Source: Heracleum sosnowskyi (taxonomy: Eukaryota > Streptophyta > Magnoliopsida > Apiales > Apiaceae). From it: a stretch of 64,000 nucleotides of DNA. A model generated the notes under the pieces. That model did not search any database. It worked only from the letters and a program-made list of their open reading frames with translations, and had not been told where the DNA came from. The DNA lies in the NCBI GenBank assembly GCA_030848705.1, contig CM061235.1, positions 137,957,228 through 138,021,227 of the forward strand, read 5' to 3'. The position numbers were made by a program, and so were the translations under genes. Below, piece after piece: positions 31,618-44,060 of the stretch; position 1 is the stretch's first letter; each line of letters opens with the position of its first letter.

Positions 31618-34538
31618 ATTGGAATCTAAAAGGATCAAAAATTGAATTAAGTTTATAAAACTTAATCGAAATAAAGAAGACTGGGTAACAAAATAAGATA
31701 TAATTTTATCGATCATTATACGAATAGAAATATTAAAATTTCAAATGAAAAAAACTCAACAACAATAAAAGTAATGTGTGAACAACGTTAGTACAAAATT
31801 TTATGCACAATACTAGAAAATCTACTTATTCATATTCATAAATTATTTAAATTTGTATTAAGTATTCATTTATCTTTAAACATTGATTCTAGCGAAATGG
31901 CAGTTACCATAATCACCGGTAGTTACCATCATTGTTTGGTATGGTTGTAAAGTTCTGTCTTTTGAGTGTATATTCTTCTTTCTCAAGCTTCTAGAAATCA
32001 ACAACTACTATCAAAACATAACATGTGCAAATATGTTTTGGATTTAAGGGCTTCACTGGACAACAGTAGGTGTCCCATCCAGGCTACTGCCGCACGCTAA
32101 ATACACGCACACTCAACACACTGTAACCGCCACATACCGAATTTCATCAGCGCTAGTGATCCCTGACTCAACACTACCACCATACACTCACTCATATCTT
32201 TCATTCATCATTTGCAACATATTTAAAAATTATAGTGTGTGTATAACAACACCGAAATGTGAATGACCGAAAATGGTTTCAGAAAAATATTATATAAGGG
32301 GTTATGCTAATTAACGTTTAATTACATCAATTGTGTCGTGGAGATCCAATTGTATAAAATTGTTACTTACTTTCTAACATGTTTTGATTTGTAAATACTT
32401 ATTTAAAAAAAATAATGTATAAGTAAAATTTCACATTTATTGATCTATATTATATAATATTGTTAATATAAATTTAAATATTTTTGGTTGATTATCTTAA
32501 ATTTTCATCGTTTTAAAAGTATATACATGCTAAGAATAATGTTTTTGTTTTACAATATTACATAATAAAATGTTCAATGCCCTTGTATAATCTTACAACA
32601 TTTTATATTTGTCATATACATTTTTTTATTATCTTAATAATTATTAGTAACTATCATATTTTGGATACATATATTTAATGTAGGCAAATGATCTAAAGAA
32701 AACTATGATAAAACTAGAGAATCGAGATATTAATGGATGTGACATAAAAAGTTTTAAGATAAGTCAAACGTAATTATATTATTAGTATCATGTATTGTCT
32801 TTCATTGTACTGATAAGAACACTGTTTAACTTGAATGATAGGAAACATATACTTTTTGTTAATCACACGACATGATATATTTGTACAAATCGAGGAGATT
32901 TTTATTTGTACCCCACGTAGGGAGTTTTAAACACTTCAGTCCCATATCGAGGAGGTTTGAGACTTTTTAGTTCAGTTTATAAGTCACAATAATACTACTA
33001 AATACATCAATAAATCATGATCTTTTGTGGGCTTGTGGTGGAATTATGGACTACCCATGTTGGTTTTTGTCCATTATATTTCGGCTTATTCAGATTCAGA
33101 ATCAGAATTTGACTCGATCTTTGAGAAAAAGGCTCGAGATTTGACCCAGGTCGTCACAATCTACCCTAATTCCACCCCCTAACGAATTCCTACTTACGAA
33201 ACATGTTGCGAGAAATGCCAGGTACTTTACATAAATAATGAGACACATTTTTACATAGTATGTTGATAAAGCACAACTACAAGGTACAACCCAATTTGCA
33301 GAACTAATTACCCAACTCAGTGAAGTTGCACAATTGTCCGGCATCTCACCGTTGAAACATGTCAAAGGACATCCGTATCATCAGGTTTCAAATCTCCATC
33401 CCCGTCTTTAATACCACAAAAAATTTAATATTTAAAAATACACAATTATGTCATTTTCTTAATACTGCATTACTTCAAGATAAGAATCTAGAAGAACAAC
33501 CAAACACACAACATCTATCGATGATGATAGGCACTTGGTGCTCATAAAAGTTGAACTATTGTCATGTACATGCATCATTTACGGGGTCAAAGTTTGTCGT
33601 GAAGCACACCGTGTAACCATTAACATAGGTACGAAAAAAGAAAATCATATGAACACAACTAATGGTAGTAGACCCGAGTTAATATGTACTCCACAAAATG
33701 CAATAATTCATATTTCGCATCAAATTCACTATGCAAGGATGAAACTATATTACCTAAAAAATGAAACGATGCTACTTAGAACTGGTTCAATAGAAATTTT
33801 CTTAGCCTTTGGTTTTATCATTTATGTTATCGTACAGCAGGGTTTAATTCTTTTACTTAACTAATGTAAATGGCAGTTCACAAATAGTGACTGCAAATAG
33901 TGGGAAAGTCGAATTCCACATTTTGTTAACATTGTACACAATCACTTGCACGAATGTGCAACAAAAACAAAATTAAACACAAGAATGTTTCAGCATAAAT
34001 CTTGCACATAGAAAATATATTTAGTATCAAGATTACTCATTCACAATTCTAAAAGACCTCAATTAAAAATGATTTCTAACGATAACCAGCTGCAATTTCT
34101 ATACCCACACTCAGGCACCTATTATACGATTCATAAGCCATTAAAAATATGACAACACCTCAAAATTATAAAAATTATGCTAGAGAATAACCTGTGCCTC
34201 ACACGGGTTTTTATGCTAGTTGTACATTAATCAGTAAATTAAGGTGTGTAAGGTCATTTAGTTGGTGGCTTCTCTTTACTCGCTACTTTCTGAATCATCG
34301 TGCCAGACACATACATGATGCATCTTAAATGTCATAAAATTTATTATTGGCTCTTAAATTTTAAAACAAAATAAAACTTTAATTAATTAATATGAATGAC
34401 CAACTACTGTTAATATACTTATATCGAATGTTATTATTTATCAATATTACAATATCAATCATATCATAATTAGGTTTTTTTATATATAAACCCTTAAACT
34501 TAGGACTAATTGTATACCATGTATTTTTATATAGAGAA
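31618..34538. other. Intergenic DNA
   Basis: AT-rich with no recognisable gene; frames at 33102-33864 show no domain or coding signature. The right part may be a small Helitron (see 32444-34219). Confidence 0.5.
32444..34219 (+). mobile_element. Probable Helitron (3' end clear, 5' end tentative)
   Basis: At 34216-34219 the plus strand reads CTAG followed by T, preceded by the hairpin CCTGTGcctcaCACGGG and an 8-nt T-rich spacer, a standard Helitron 3' end. A possible 5' end is A|TCTATATTATATAATATTG at 32444. If both are right the element is 1776 bp with no RepHel gene. The 3' end is the stronger call. Confidence 0.45.
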
Positions 34539-35292
34539 TGTAACACCTCCAGATCCGGGGTCGGAGATCCGGGTTGTCATGCCCTCAAATCCCATCAATA
34601 TCACTTGAACTTGAATCACAATAATACTAAACAACATGTTGGTGGCTTCTCTTGCGAGTAGTGTGCCTCGGTCTGGCCATCTCTCCTATCTATTGTTATG
34701 TGATTTATAAAACAAAGCAAGAGTGAACAATAAAGCCCCACAATATAATCTGTAATGAAATCTGTACTAGATCATAGCCATAATAAATATTTGCAAGATA
34801 TCGGAAAATCTTTACTATAATATAAACCAGCTTTTAAAACACAACTTTTATATCAAGCTAAATCAGGTAGCTTATTGAAAAATACCAGTTTTGAATATTT
34901 CTCAAAATACTGCCAACATTATCGGTAACATTTCTTGGTCTCCTTACTTCCGGAATAATAGAGGAAGTAAGTTACCATGTGGGTTGACCTGTGTCAACAG
35001 AATTAGGATCAGTTGAGAATTCTCTTTAAAATATTACGACCAGGGAGTCAAACTGTTTGGAAATCTTTAAGGGTATTCCCGTCCCATTTGAGTGGTCAGC
35101 GAATATTTAAATCATTTCTTAAGATAGATTTAAATTAAAATAATATTTGGGAAACACTACTTTAATTAAAATAAATTTTATAAAGGTCGGAAATATTCTT
35201 CATAATTATTGAAGGTCAATGTTTAACACCTTTAAGATTGACTTTGACTCCATTGTTGAAGTGCCTCCTAGACTCATGTATGCACATCTCCT
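34539..35292 (-). repeat. Antisense LTR fragment of the LARD-like family
   Basis: From 34539 the sequence tgtaacacctccagatccgg is the reverse complement of the 3' end of the long LTRs described next (…ccggatmtgggggtgttaca). Further homology (aattattgaaggtcaatg, agatagatttaaatt) continues to about 35290. It is a diverged partial copy in opposite orientation, directly abutted by the full element at 35298. Confidence 0.75.
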
Positions 35293-35297
35293 GTTAC

Positions 35298-38200
35298 TGT
35301 AATAACCCCAAATTTTGGACTTAGTTAAAAAAAAAAATAAATTATTTGATGAATAGTAAAATCCTGATGAATAGTAAATTTCTGAACCGATAAAGATTTT
35401 CAGACCACCCTATGTATGAGTCGGGATAATGAACTTTCAAAGTCATATTAGTGATCTACGATGTAAATGAAGGAATGCAAAAGCCGTCAGAATCAGAAAA
35501 ATAGTATTTCTGTTTTCTCCGAAATTTCACCAATAACTGATGGATTAATCATTATTTAAAAATATTGGAGGACTTAAATTATCAATTCCATGGATATGGA
35601 TTTAATAAAAGAATTAGTGATATCAAGAACGTTTACGGTAAACTACTTCGATAGAACACTTAAGAAACCCTGCGAACATTCTACGAGATTAAGCGGTGAC
35701 GGAACAACGCGACACTTACAAGATTAAATATAGGCATGGAAGTAACATGTAACAAGAATAATCCAAGGAATGCAACAATTGTAGCATCCATGTGAAAGGA
35801 AACAAACTAGTAAAGTTGCTTTGCCACCCAGGCATCTCATTGGTCGACAAGTGTCCCGATGATGAGGCAAAAATGTGATGACTCACCACATTACTACAAA
35901 ATATCACACTTTTTATCAAAAACAACCAAGGCAAAAAGCAAGAAAGAGAAACCCCATTTCTTCAACAATTCTGCCCAGCAGAAACCAAGCTCAAAGAAAA
36001 ATTCATATGTCCACTTCTATCCATCCTTAAATCACCAAAGTTTAACCATAGCTTCTCCACTCCATGGGTAACATTCGTTCAAAATTTCATGGTCAACAAA
36101 GGAGTGTAGCCTAGCTAAATCTCTTCCCCAAGTTGGAGAACCCAATCTGTCCAGTTTCTGTCCAGCGGAAAGATGGGGCTCAAAACCCTAGCTAGGAAGC
36201 TTAGAATTTGATGATCTATAACTCAAAAGAAATCTTATGAAGAGCACAAGGTTTGGTAAAAAGTTTAGCACCCAACTCTTATTTTTCGATTTGTTATGGA
36301 TTTTACAAGATGAGGATGAATAGTAACTTCAAGTGGTTTCTTGTTTTGATCTTGAAGTTTAAGGCTTGTAAAGGATAATCAAGGAGTAAGGAAGGGTATA
36401 CTAGCCAACTATAGTATGATTTAGAGATGATTTACATGAGATGTATGAGATTTAATGGATTGATTGATGGTTGAACTAGTGATTAGTGTTATGAGTATGT
36501 TTAGACAGAAATAAAGTGATTTGGAGGAGATCCTTGGGTTGTGATTGTTGGTTGTGGATTGATGAATTGATTAGAGTGTTTTAAACACGGGAATCACGTT
36601 TAAGCGTCGTTACCATGTCAAATTTTACTTAGGAAGTTTGGACAGAAATACCGAATACTTTAAAGGGCATAAACATAAGGTTTCTGACCATGATCATGTA
36701 GGCCCTGTTTCCTAGTTTGTTTTAGCGAAAGAATCGTATCGTTTCGATTTACGGTTTAGGAGAAACGTCCGTTTTAGTGAAAGCGGTTTCGCGTAACTAA
36801 GTAGTTCATTGCATGAACTTTGAGATAGTGATCAAACCCCTTAAGCGACTTATTGGAAAGTGAAACTTTGTGTTAACATGCTAGGTACGTTTAGGAAGAC
36901 CCTCGAAAAGATTTCGTGTTAAAAGGATTATATTTCAATTTTATAAAAATGCGTGAGCGAGCATGCTCGAGTAGAGGATCTTAAGGAGTTAACTTAAAAA
37001 TGGACTTGTACTTGAGTTAGTATATATTTAGTATGGTGAAAGCGTTTAAGTTATTAATCTTGAAACCTTGTGTTGATTCTAGATTACTGGACCAACCTGA
37101 GACGTATTGCTACTTCGGGATTTCCAGGCAAGTTTCTAAATCTATACTTTGAAGTATTGACTATATAATACTGCTTTTGCCATGTATAAAATTGGACAGT
37201 TTTGCGATATATCTTATTTCTTGTTGAAATGGATTTTGACCTTTGGATTATATAAAATCTTTTGAGTTAAGTAGTTATGAACCTGTTTATCTTGTAGCTC
37301 TAAATATAAGAGTATATTCATTGTTTTCGACTCTAAATCGGGAGTCGGTATTTTGAGATATGTAGATAGCCGTGGAAACCCGGAAGGATTCCATCGGCAG
37401 AATACTATGTATTTTGAGGATTGTTATTTGAGTATGATATCATTCGAGGAATGATATTTGCTTGCTATATCTTTCAAGGAATTTTATTTGAGTATTATCT
37501 CAGTCGAGAAATACTATTTGAATACTATTTCAGTTATATATGCTAAAGATATCGGGTAACTGTTATTCGATGATTATTTATTTAATGAATATTAATTTTG
37601 AATATTCATTTAAGGTTTATTTATTTAATGAATATTATTTTGAATATTCATTTAATCCTTATTTATTTACTGAATATTATTTTGAATATTCATTTAATCC
37701 TTAATTATTTAATGGATATTAATTTTGAATATTCATTTAAGGTTTATTTATTTAATGAATATTATTTTGAATATTCATTTAATCCTTATTTATTTAATTA
37801 ATATTATTTTTGAATATTCATTTAATCATTATTTACTTAATGAATATTATTTTCGAATATTCGTTTAAGGTTTACCTATTTAACAAATATTATTCGATTA
37901 TTTATTAAATACTTTTAACACGTTTTAAAAATGAGAAATGTTATTTAAAGTTTATCCTCGACCTTCAATAATTACGAAGGATACTCTAAGCTGTATTATT
38001 AATTATTTTAAATCAAAAAGAGGTTCCCAAAACACTGTTTTTCCATTTAAATCTGTCTTTTAAGAGGATTTAAATGCTCGCTCAACTATCAAAAATATGG
38101 GAAACCTGATTTAAGTGACTGCTACTCATTTTAAACTCTCAACTCAAAACTGTCAAGGGACAGATATTTTCTTGGAGAAATTTAATTGCTGCAAGTCAAA

Positions 38201-39598
38201 TGTTGTGTTACCACCTCAACGATCGAGGGGTAAATTGATGGAACAAGTCGATATCCATTAACAAGCATCGCTTGGGAAATATTGGAGAATCTTCCTTTCC
38301 AACCTAGATATAACTACCTAGTGGAGTCGTATCAACAAGTATTACACTTGGGGAAAGGAGGACGATCTTTACGTTTCAGAGTCATGGATTTCATCCGAAC
38401 TAGGAGTGGTGTAAGTGGTCCAGTTGCGCCGACCCATCCATTTTATTGCCCCAAAAGGGCCGGGAGATCCGGGAATGCGGTAGACAATGTTAGGCCGTCG
38501 TGATTCTTCCATCTACATGTAGAGAACATATTTTTGTTGTACAACCTGCTACTGATCATAGTAAGGTTGGAACGACGGGCGCGGTAGCAACTCCGGTATT
38601 GGTTCATCATCCAATTTGGATAATTCTGCAACATGTATTGAAAGGGACTAAGGGTAGCCTCCTTAGTACAGGTTTACGGATCATGTTGGCAGAGGGTCAA
38701 AAAGTGTTCAAAGAAAATGAAGTTGCAATAAATCCTTGTAACTTCATCTTTTATTTTATGAGTTATGACTCTGATAAAACCTTACTCAGATTATATATGC
38801 ATAAGTGGATTTTGGGTTACGGAATCATTATATTAATTTTCCTCGTAACTTCATCTTTTATGTTATGCTAGTATTTTATCCGTTTAATGCGTAGCATGTG
38901 GTTATAAAGATATTTTCGAACGGTATATATTGCTGTTGAGACTTGGTTTATCATATTGATACCCAGGATTCCTAAAGGATTTACGAAGAGTATATGAGTA
39001 TGATTATAAGTCATACGGTATTTTAAACGATATAGTATTTTGGGGTTAGACCCTAGTAGTGATAAAAGTTTTGATCCCATATGGATTATCTCCCTAAAAG
39101 GTTTAAATATTTAAACTGGAATAGATTTCTTGCTGAGCACTATTAGCTCATTCTTGCTTTATTAAATCTTTCAGCATGAGGAAAACATTGCCGAATCCAC
39201 CTCGTGTTACGAGAGCAAGGGAATGGAGAGACCACCCTGGAGTTAGTTGATGCATGATGGATACTGTCGGTGTGAGCAGAATAGTTGCAGCTTGAATTAG
39301 TGAGAATTATTTTGAGTGGGTTTGTATTACTAAATCTTGTATAGAATTGTGAGGTCTATTATTGTAACTTCAAGTAGAGGTTGTAAATAATAGATGAGGT
39401 CCTGGATAGTACATTTGGTTTGTAATAACAAGTGTTACTTATTGTTGCTCATTTTCAAGGCTATAACTTGTGTGTGTGTGCGTAAATGATTGGGGTATTT
39501 GGAGTTGTATTATTAGAATGTTGTGAGTAATGCAGGTATTGTATAATTGATAAAGCGTGACAACCCAGATTCCTGACCCCGGATATGGGGGTGTTACA
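35298..39598 (+). repeat. 5' LTR (4301 bp) of the LARD-like element
   Basis: It runs from TGTAATAACCCC to GGGTGTTACA. Relative to the 3' LTR it lacks about 90 bp near 36412 and about 200 bp near 37543, and has one more minisatellite unit. Small frames inside it (for example at 38282-38503) are shared by both LTRs but show no domain. Confidence 0.93.
37570..37880. repeat. 42-bp AT-rich minisatellite in the 5' LTR
   Basis: About 7 units of a ttatttatttaatgaatatt plus attttgaatattcatttaatcc pattern; each unit has the palindrome-like pair aatgaatatt/gaatattcatt. The 3' LTR has about 6 units at 46615-46890. Confidence 0.9.
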
Positions 39599-39602
39599 GA
39601 AA

Positions 39603-39615
39603 TGGTATCAGAGCG
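39603..39615 (+). other. Primer-binding site (tRNA-iMet) of the LARD-like element
   Basis: TGGTATCAGAGCG lies 4 bp after the LTR, the standard plant initiator-Met tRNA primer match. Confidence 0.92.
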
Positions 39616-42111
39616 TTAAGTTATAAACCTTGGTTATGAGAGTGTTAAGAGTTATATCGAAGTAAGAGAATGACGAGAGGACTCATATAGAGTTCGTTAA
39701 GTGGACTACCGGAAGTAGTGCCACTGGGGGTGTTAAGGTTAAAGAGTTTAGTTGAGTACTTATCGAAGGACCGATAGGACCGTTGAAGATCATCATAATG
39801 ATGAGAAGGACATTTAGAATTGTACACGGATTATCTAAAACATTAAGATAAGACGCAAAGCAGAGTCTCGGTTGCAGTTGGGGTAAGGCCGGAATGGCCA
39901 ATACCAATGAATAACTTGACTTAGTAAGAACCTAAGTGTTTGAAGTTCATCGTAGTTTGCCACGAGAAGGCAGCACATGTGAAGATTGAGACGTTTACAG
40001 TCCTTTACGCGATCCGAATTACTAAATTGTGTGGACTAGTTAGGACATTATCTTATGTATGAGGTCCAAGCCTTGAGAACAACGATTCCACAAGAGTTGG
40101 TGTCTTTTCCATCGATGGGTATTTTGTTACCTAAAAAGGAGACTGTTGCATATGTATAGTACCAGAACGTTATCGTGAGACGAACGTGCTAAATCGCATC
40201 GCGAGTACATTTCGTACGATAGGCCATGATGGCTCAACTCAGAAATCAAAGATATGAAGAATGAATAGCGTGATTCTGATAAAGACATGTATGGTTGCGA
40301 CGAGCAATGCGACAATCTCAGGACCTACGAGGGGCGAGACCTATGGTGGCCTGGGGTTGGATTCGTTCGATACGACTAGTGTTAAGAAATTACATATACG
40401 TTAATCGACCTTCATCTTTTGAGGATGTGTTGATGCAGCCGTAGGAGGCCCAATCTCTGAACGATTATCGGGGAATGGAGAATATGTTTTGAACTCCCGA
40501 CCTATTTAAGGACTTTTACGATTTTGAGGTACCGTTGGTTAGTACCATAAGCCATAAAGGCAAAAAGATAAGATCATCCTCGTACGGGTGATGTTAGAAA
40601 TTATGATGACCATTGACCTCTTGGTATCTACTTGCTGGTACAATCCTCAATCTAAAACTGTTCATGCCCGTGTTACCTTGAATAATTCATGTCAGGTAAC
40701 CTTTCTAGTTTCCTACTTCAACTTGGGATGCAACCAACAATTGCTATCTTCATTTTATTTCATTTCTTTTCTCCTCTCATTACCTTTGAGGTTTAAATAC
40801 GCAGAGTTAACTTACCATTACTCACCGGAGCGTTTTGTTCATGTTCCAGGATGACCGGAAGAGGGAACCATTATTCATCTATCCTTCTAGGTCTATATTT
40901 TATTCTTTATTCTTTCAATTATCTAAGGAATGTTCAATTAATGCTTCCTTAATTATTTGACGAATATTATTTAACGATTATTTTGATATTCGATTTCTTT
41001 TTTTCATACTTGGACTCCTCAGTCGAGTTCATAAATATCTAGCTATGTGTCTAAAACATAGATGATGTATATTTCAGAGACTACTCGTAAATTCCTTTCT
41101 TCTTTTAAGGAGAGATTTGCACATCAGACGTTGAAATCGTAGAAAGGATATCAATTTGATATTGATATTCCGAATTCAATTCTATTGGAAAATTTGATAA
41201 AGTTTATGTACGGAGACACCTTTGGGTGGACCGTTTCACTGATGAGAAATGTTTGGTGGGAGGTTATCGATTGTTCCGATACCAAGAATTTCCTATTCAT
41301 ATCATATATTTTATTCAAGGGTTATAATTACCTTTTTCATCCTAAACTTATTTACTCTTCTTTTCAATTCATTATCCGAGAAGTCAAAATGTTGTTTTCT
41401 TTCTTTCTTTGGCTACAACGTCGAGATTTTGTACTAGTAGATTGAAACTGGCTAATTATATGTGCCATGATGAGTGACTAGTTAATTGTTCTAACTAGTT
41501 GAAATTTTAATGATATGATGGAAATCTAGCTAATCATCATAGCTAGATGCTGCGTTCCAAACTAATCGAACTAGCAAATTTTGTTCAGCTAGTTGTTAAA
41601 ATTTTCTTGAAATGAACTAGTTATTGTTTCACTAAGTTCAACTTTCGGTCAAATTTATATAAGTAAATTCACGATGCATTTGTATGCAGTGAAGTATGGT
41701 GGGAAGATTTTCAAACGATAATTTGAATGAGACCCAACCAGGTCGCCCCCTCAGCGAGAATTTTGTAAAGTTTTTTTTTATATATATAAAGCATTCTGTT
41801 GCTTGAAGTATTCTTGGTACCATGCAAGTATTTTCCTTAGTATTTGGAAAAAGGAGAGTGTTGAAGCTGAGAGCCAAGATAAATGAGTACGACAACTATG
41901 AATCGAAGTTTACGGAAATTGCCAAGGTTTGTCTCGCATGATGCAAATTCAGAATAACGAAATGTTCGAAACGACAGATTATGTTACCTTGGTTAATGAA
42001 ACGACTGTAATAGAAATGGAAGCAAAAAAATGGACGAGAAAGAAGTGGGCATAAAGAAAATAGAGTATGAAACGCGAATAGATTGAGAAAGAAAGGAAGT
42101 AAGAATTCAGA
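39616..42111. other. Decayed 5' interior of the LARD-like element
   Basis: Gag and protease should lie here, but no frame keeps recognisable motifs. A stretch at about 41440-41640 is dense in actagtt/agctagt repeats of unknown origin. Confidence 0.5.
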
Positions 42112-44040
42112 GTGTCGGACGAGGAAACGTTTGACCTCCAAGAAGATGAAACTTGTTTAGCGACTGTGATGGATAAGAAACGGGAAGTACCTAGTGTACA
42201 GAATATCCCCGTGGTTAACGAATTCGAGGATGTATTTCCAGAAGATCTTCCGGGGTTACCACCCGATAGAGAAATAAAGTCTGGTATAGAATTAGCTCCA
42301 AGAACGGCGTCAGTTTCGAAGGCCCCGTACCGACTAGCTCCAGTCGAGATGAAGAAATTAGTCGCTCAATTGTGGAAATTGTTAGGGGAAGGAATGATAA
42401 GACCAAGTGCGTCACCGTGGGATGCACCCGTGTTATTGGTGAAGAAAAAGGACGGCAGCATGAGGCTGTGCATAGAGTATCGAGAGCTAAATAGGCTAAT
42501 CGTTAAGAATGAATACCCCTGCCAAAGATCGGTGATTTGATCGATCGGCTGCATGATGCAGTTAAATTCTCGAATATTGATTAAGAACTGGATACCACCA
42601 ATTGAAATTAAGCCTGAGAACGTACCCAAGACTGCGTTTCGCACCAAGTATGGACACTACGAGTTTTTAGTAATGTCGTTTGGTCTGACGAATGCCCTTG
42701 CAGCTTTCATGGACGTGCTGAATCGACTTTTCAAGAAGTATTTGGATAATTATGTCATAGTGACATCGGAAATATTTAGGTTTACCTCAAAGACCGAGGA
42801 AGAACATGTAGAACATTTGAGGATCGTGTTAGAAGCACTGAGGAGAGAAAAGTTATATGCCAAGTTCTCAAAGTGCGAGTTTTGGCTAAAGGAAGTACAA
42901 TTTTAGGACATGTGGCCAACAGTAAAGGACTACTGGTTGACCCTGCAAAGATAGGAGACGTTTCAAACTAGGAAAGACCAACCACACCAACCGAGGTGAG
43001 TAATTTTGTGGATTTAGTCGGATATTACCGAAGATGTGTACAAGATTTTGCTAAGATAGCAGCCCCAATGACCAGACTTACTCGAAAGACTGAAAAAGTT
43101 GAATGGATCGAGAAATGTGAGAAAATTCCCAGGAATCATAAGGTGTATTTTACCAAGTTGGGATTCCAAATGTTCAAGAAATGAAAGATGTTAAATCTTC
43201 GGAATGACTAATAAGAAGAACTGAAGGGATGAAGTTTGAAGTCACGAGAACATAAAGGATTATTTAAAGGTCCTGAATGAGCCAGAACGAATTAAGGAAT
43301 AAAGATATGTCATAAAGAGACAGCTACACCGAGAGTACAAAAAGGTAAAGAAAGTTAAGGAAATGTTATAAGTGGTCGGATAAATAAAATGATTTATCGA
43401 TTGGTAAACAAATATTGGATATGTCAGAAAATGAAGGCAGAACAAAGACCTAGTTGACTATCACAGTTAATAGAGATTCCTGATTAGGAATGTAATTTTA
43501 ATATAATGGATTCTGTGATAGGATCAACAAGAATCAAGTCGGACTATGACGTCAATTGAGCTATAATTGATGGATCAAATGAGTCTACTCATATTTTGTT
43601 ATCAGCAAGAGATCGTTAACTGAAGAGTTACGAAAGAGATAGTTGGGTGACGAGGAGTTCCAGTCACCATCGTGTCAGATAAGAACCAATGATTGAACTC
43701 CCGATTCGGGAGGAGTTTTCCAAACACGTTTGGCAACGAGATTGAGTGCGAGCACTACATAGGATCCATAGACCGACGGACCGACCGGAAGAAACCTTTC
43801 AGAGAACTAGAGTTACGGTAAGTGTTGTACCGCCGATTGCAAGAATAATCGAATGTTGATAGAAAATGGGTGTATATGAACATAGCCAGAATTGGCTTAT
43901 ATAAAGCGTCCGGTAGATATCACAGACCGGAATGAGAAAGTGTTGTAATGAGACCAGAGGGTTGAAGAGTCAACCTGGAAACTGGAGATTACTATATTGG
44001 AAGAGTAACATCGGCTATTTTCTTAGATTCTGGGACGGAA
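42112..44040 (+). pseudogene. Degenerate Tekay-type RT-RNaseH-integrase
   Basis: Conceptual fragments are spread over changing frames. FEDVFPEDLPGLPPDREI, SPWDAPVLLVKKKDGSMRLC and YRELNRLI (42222-42500) and TKYGHYEFLVMSFGLTNAL (42640-42700) mark RT; the latter YVDD box is altered (DNYVIVTSEIF). VGYYRRCVQDFAKIAAPMTRLT (43018) is the RT-RNase H linker. Around 43400-43600, ICQKMKAEQRPS and IPD..CNFNIMDSVIG are integrase remnants, and GVPVTIVSDK is near 43648. Many stops and frameshifts make it nonfunctional. Family membership rests on these motifs, which match plant chromoviruses of the Del/Tekay group. Confidence 0.85.
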
Positions 44041-44060
44041 TCCTTTTAAGTAGGGGAGAC

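Noticed and set aside
33535..33864. 109-codon plus-strand frame
   Set aside because: No start context, domain or splice evidence; lies within a probable non-autonomous Helitron.
37598..37801. Hydrophobic repeat protein in the long LTR
   Set aside because: It is the translated 42-bp minisatellite, and the frame varies between the two LTRs.
38282..38503. Conserved small protein in both giant LTRs (also 47288-47533)
   Set aside because: Presence in both LTRs follows from their duplication; the ends differ after an indel and no domain is recognisable.
40588..41445. Several short frames in the LARD interior
   Set aside because: No retrotransposon motif and no conservation evidence; AT-rich chance frames.
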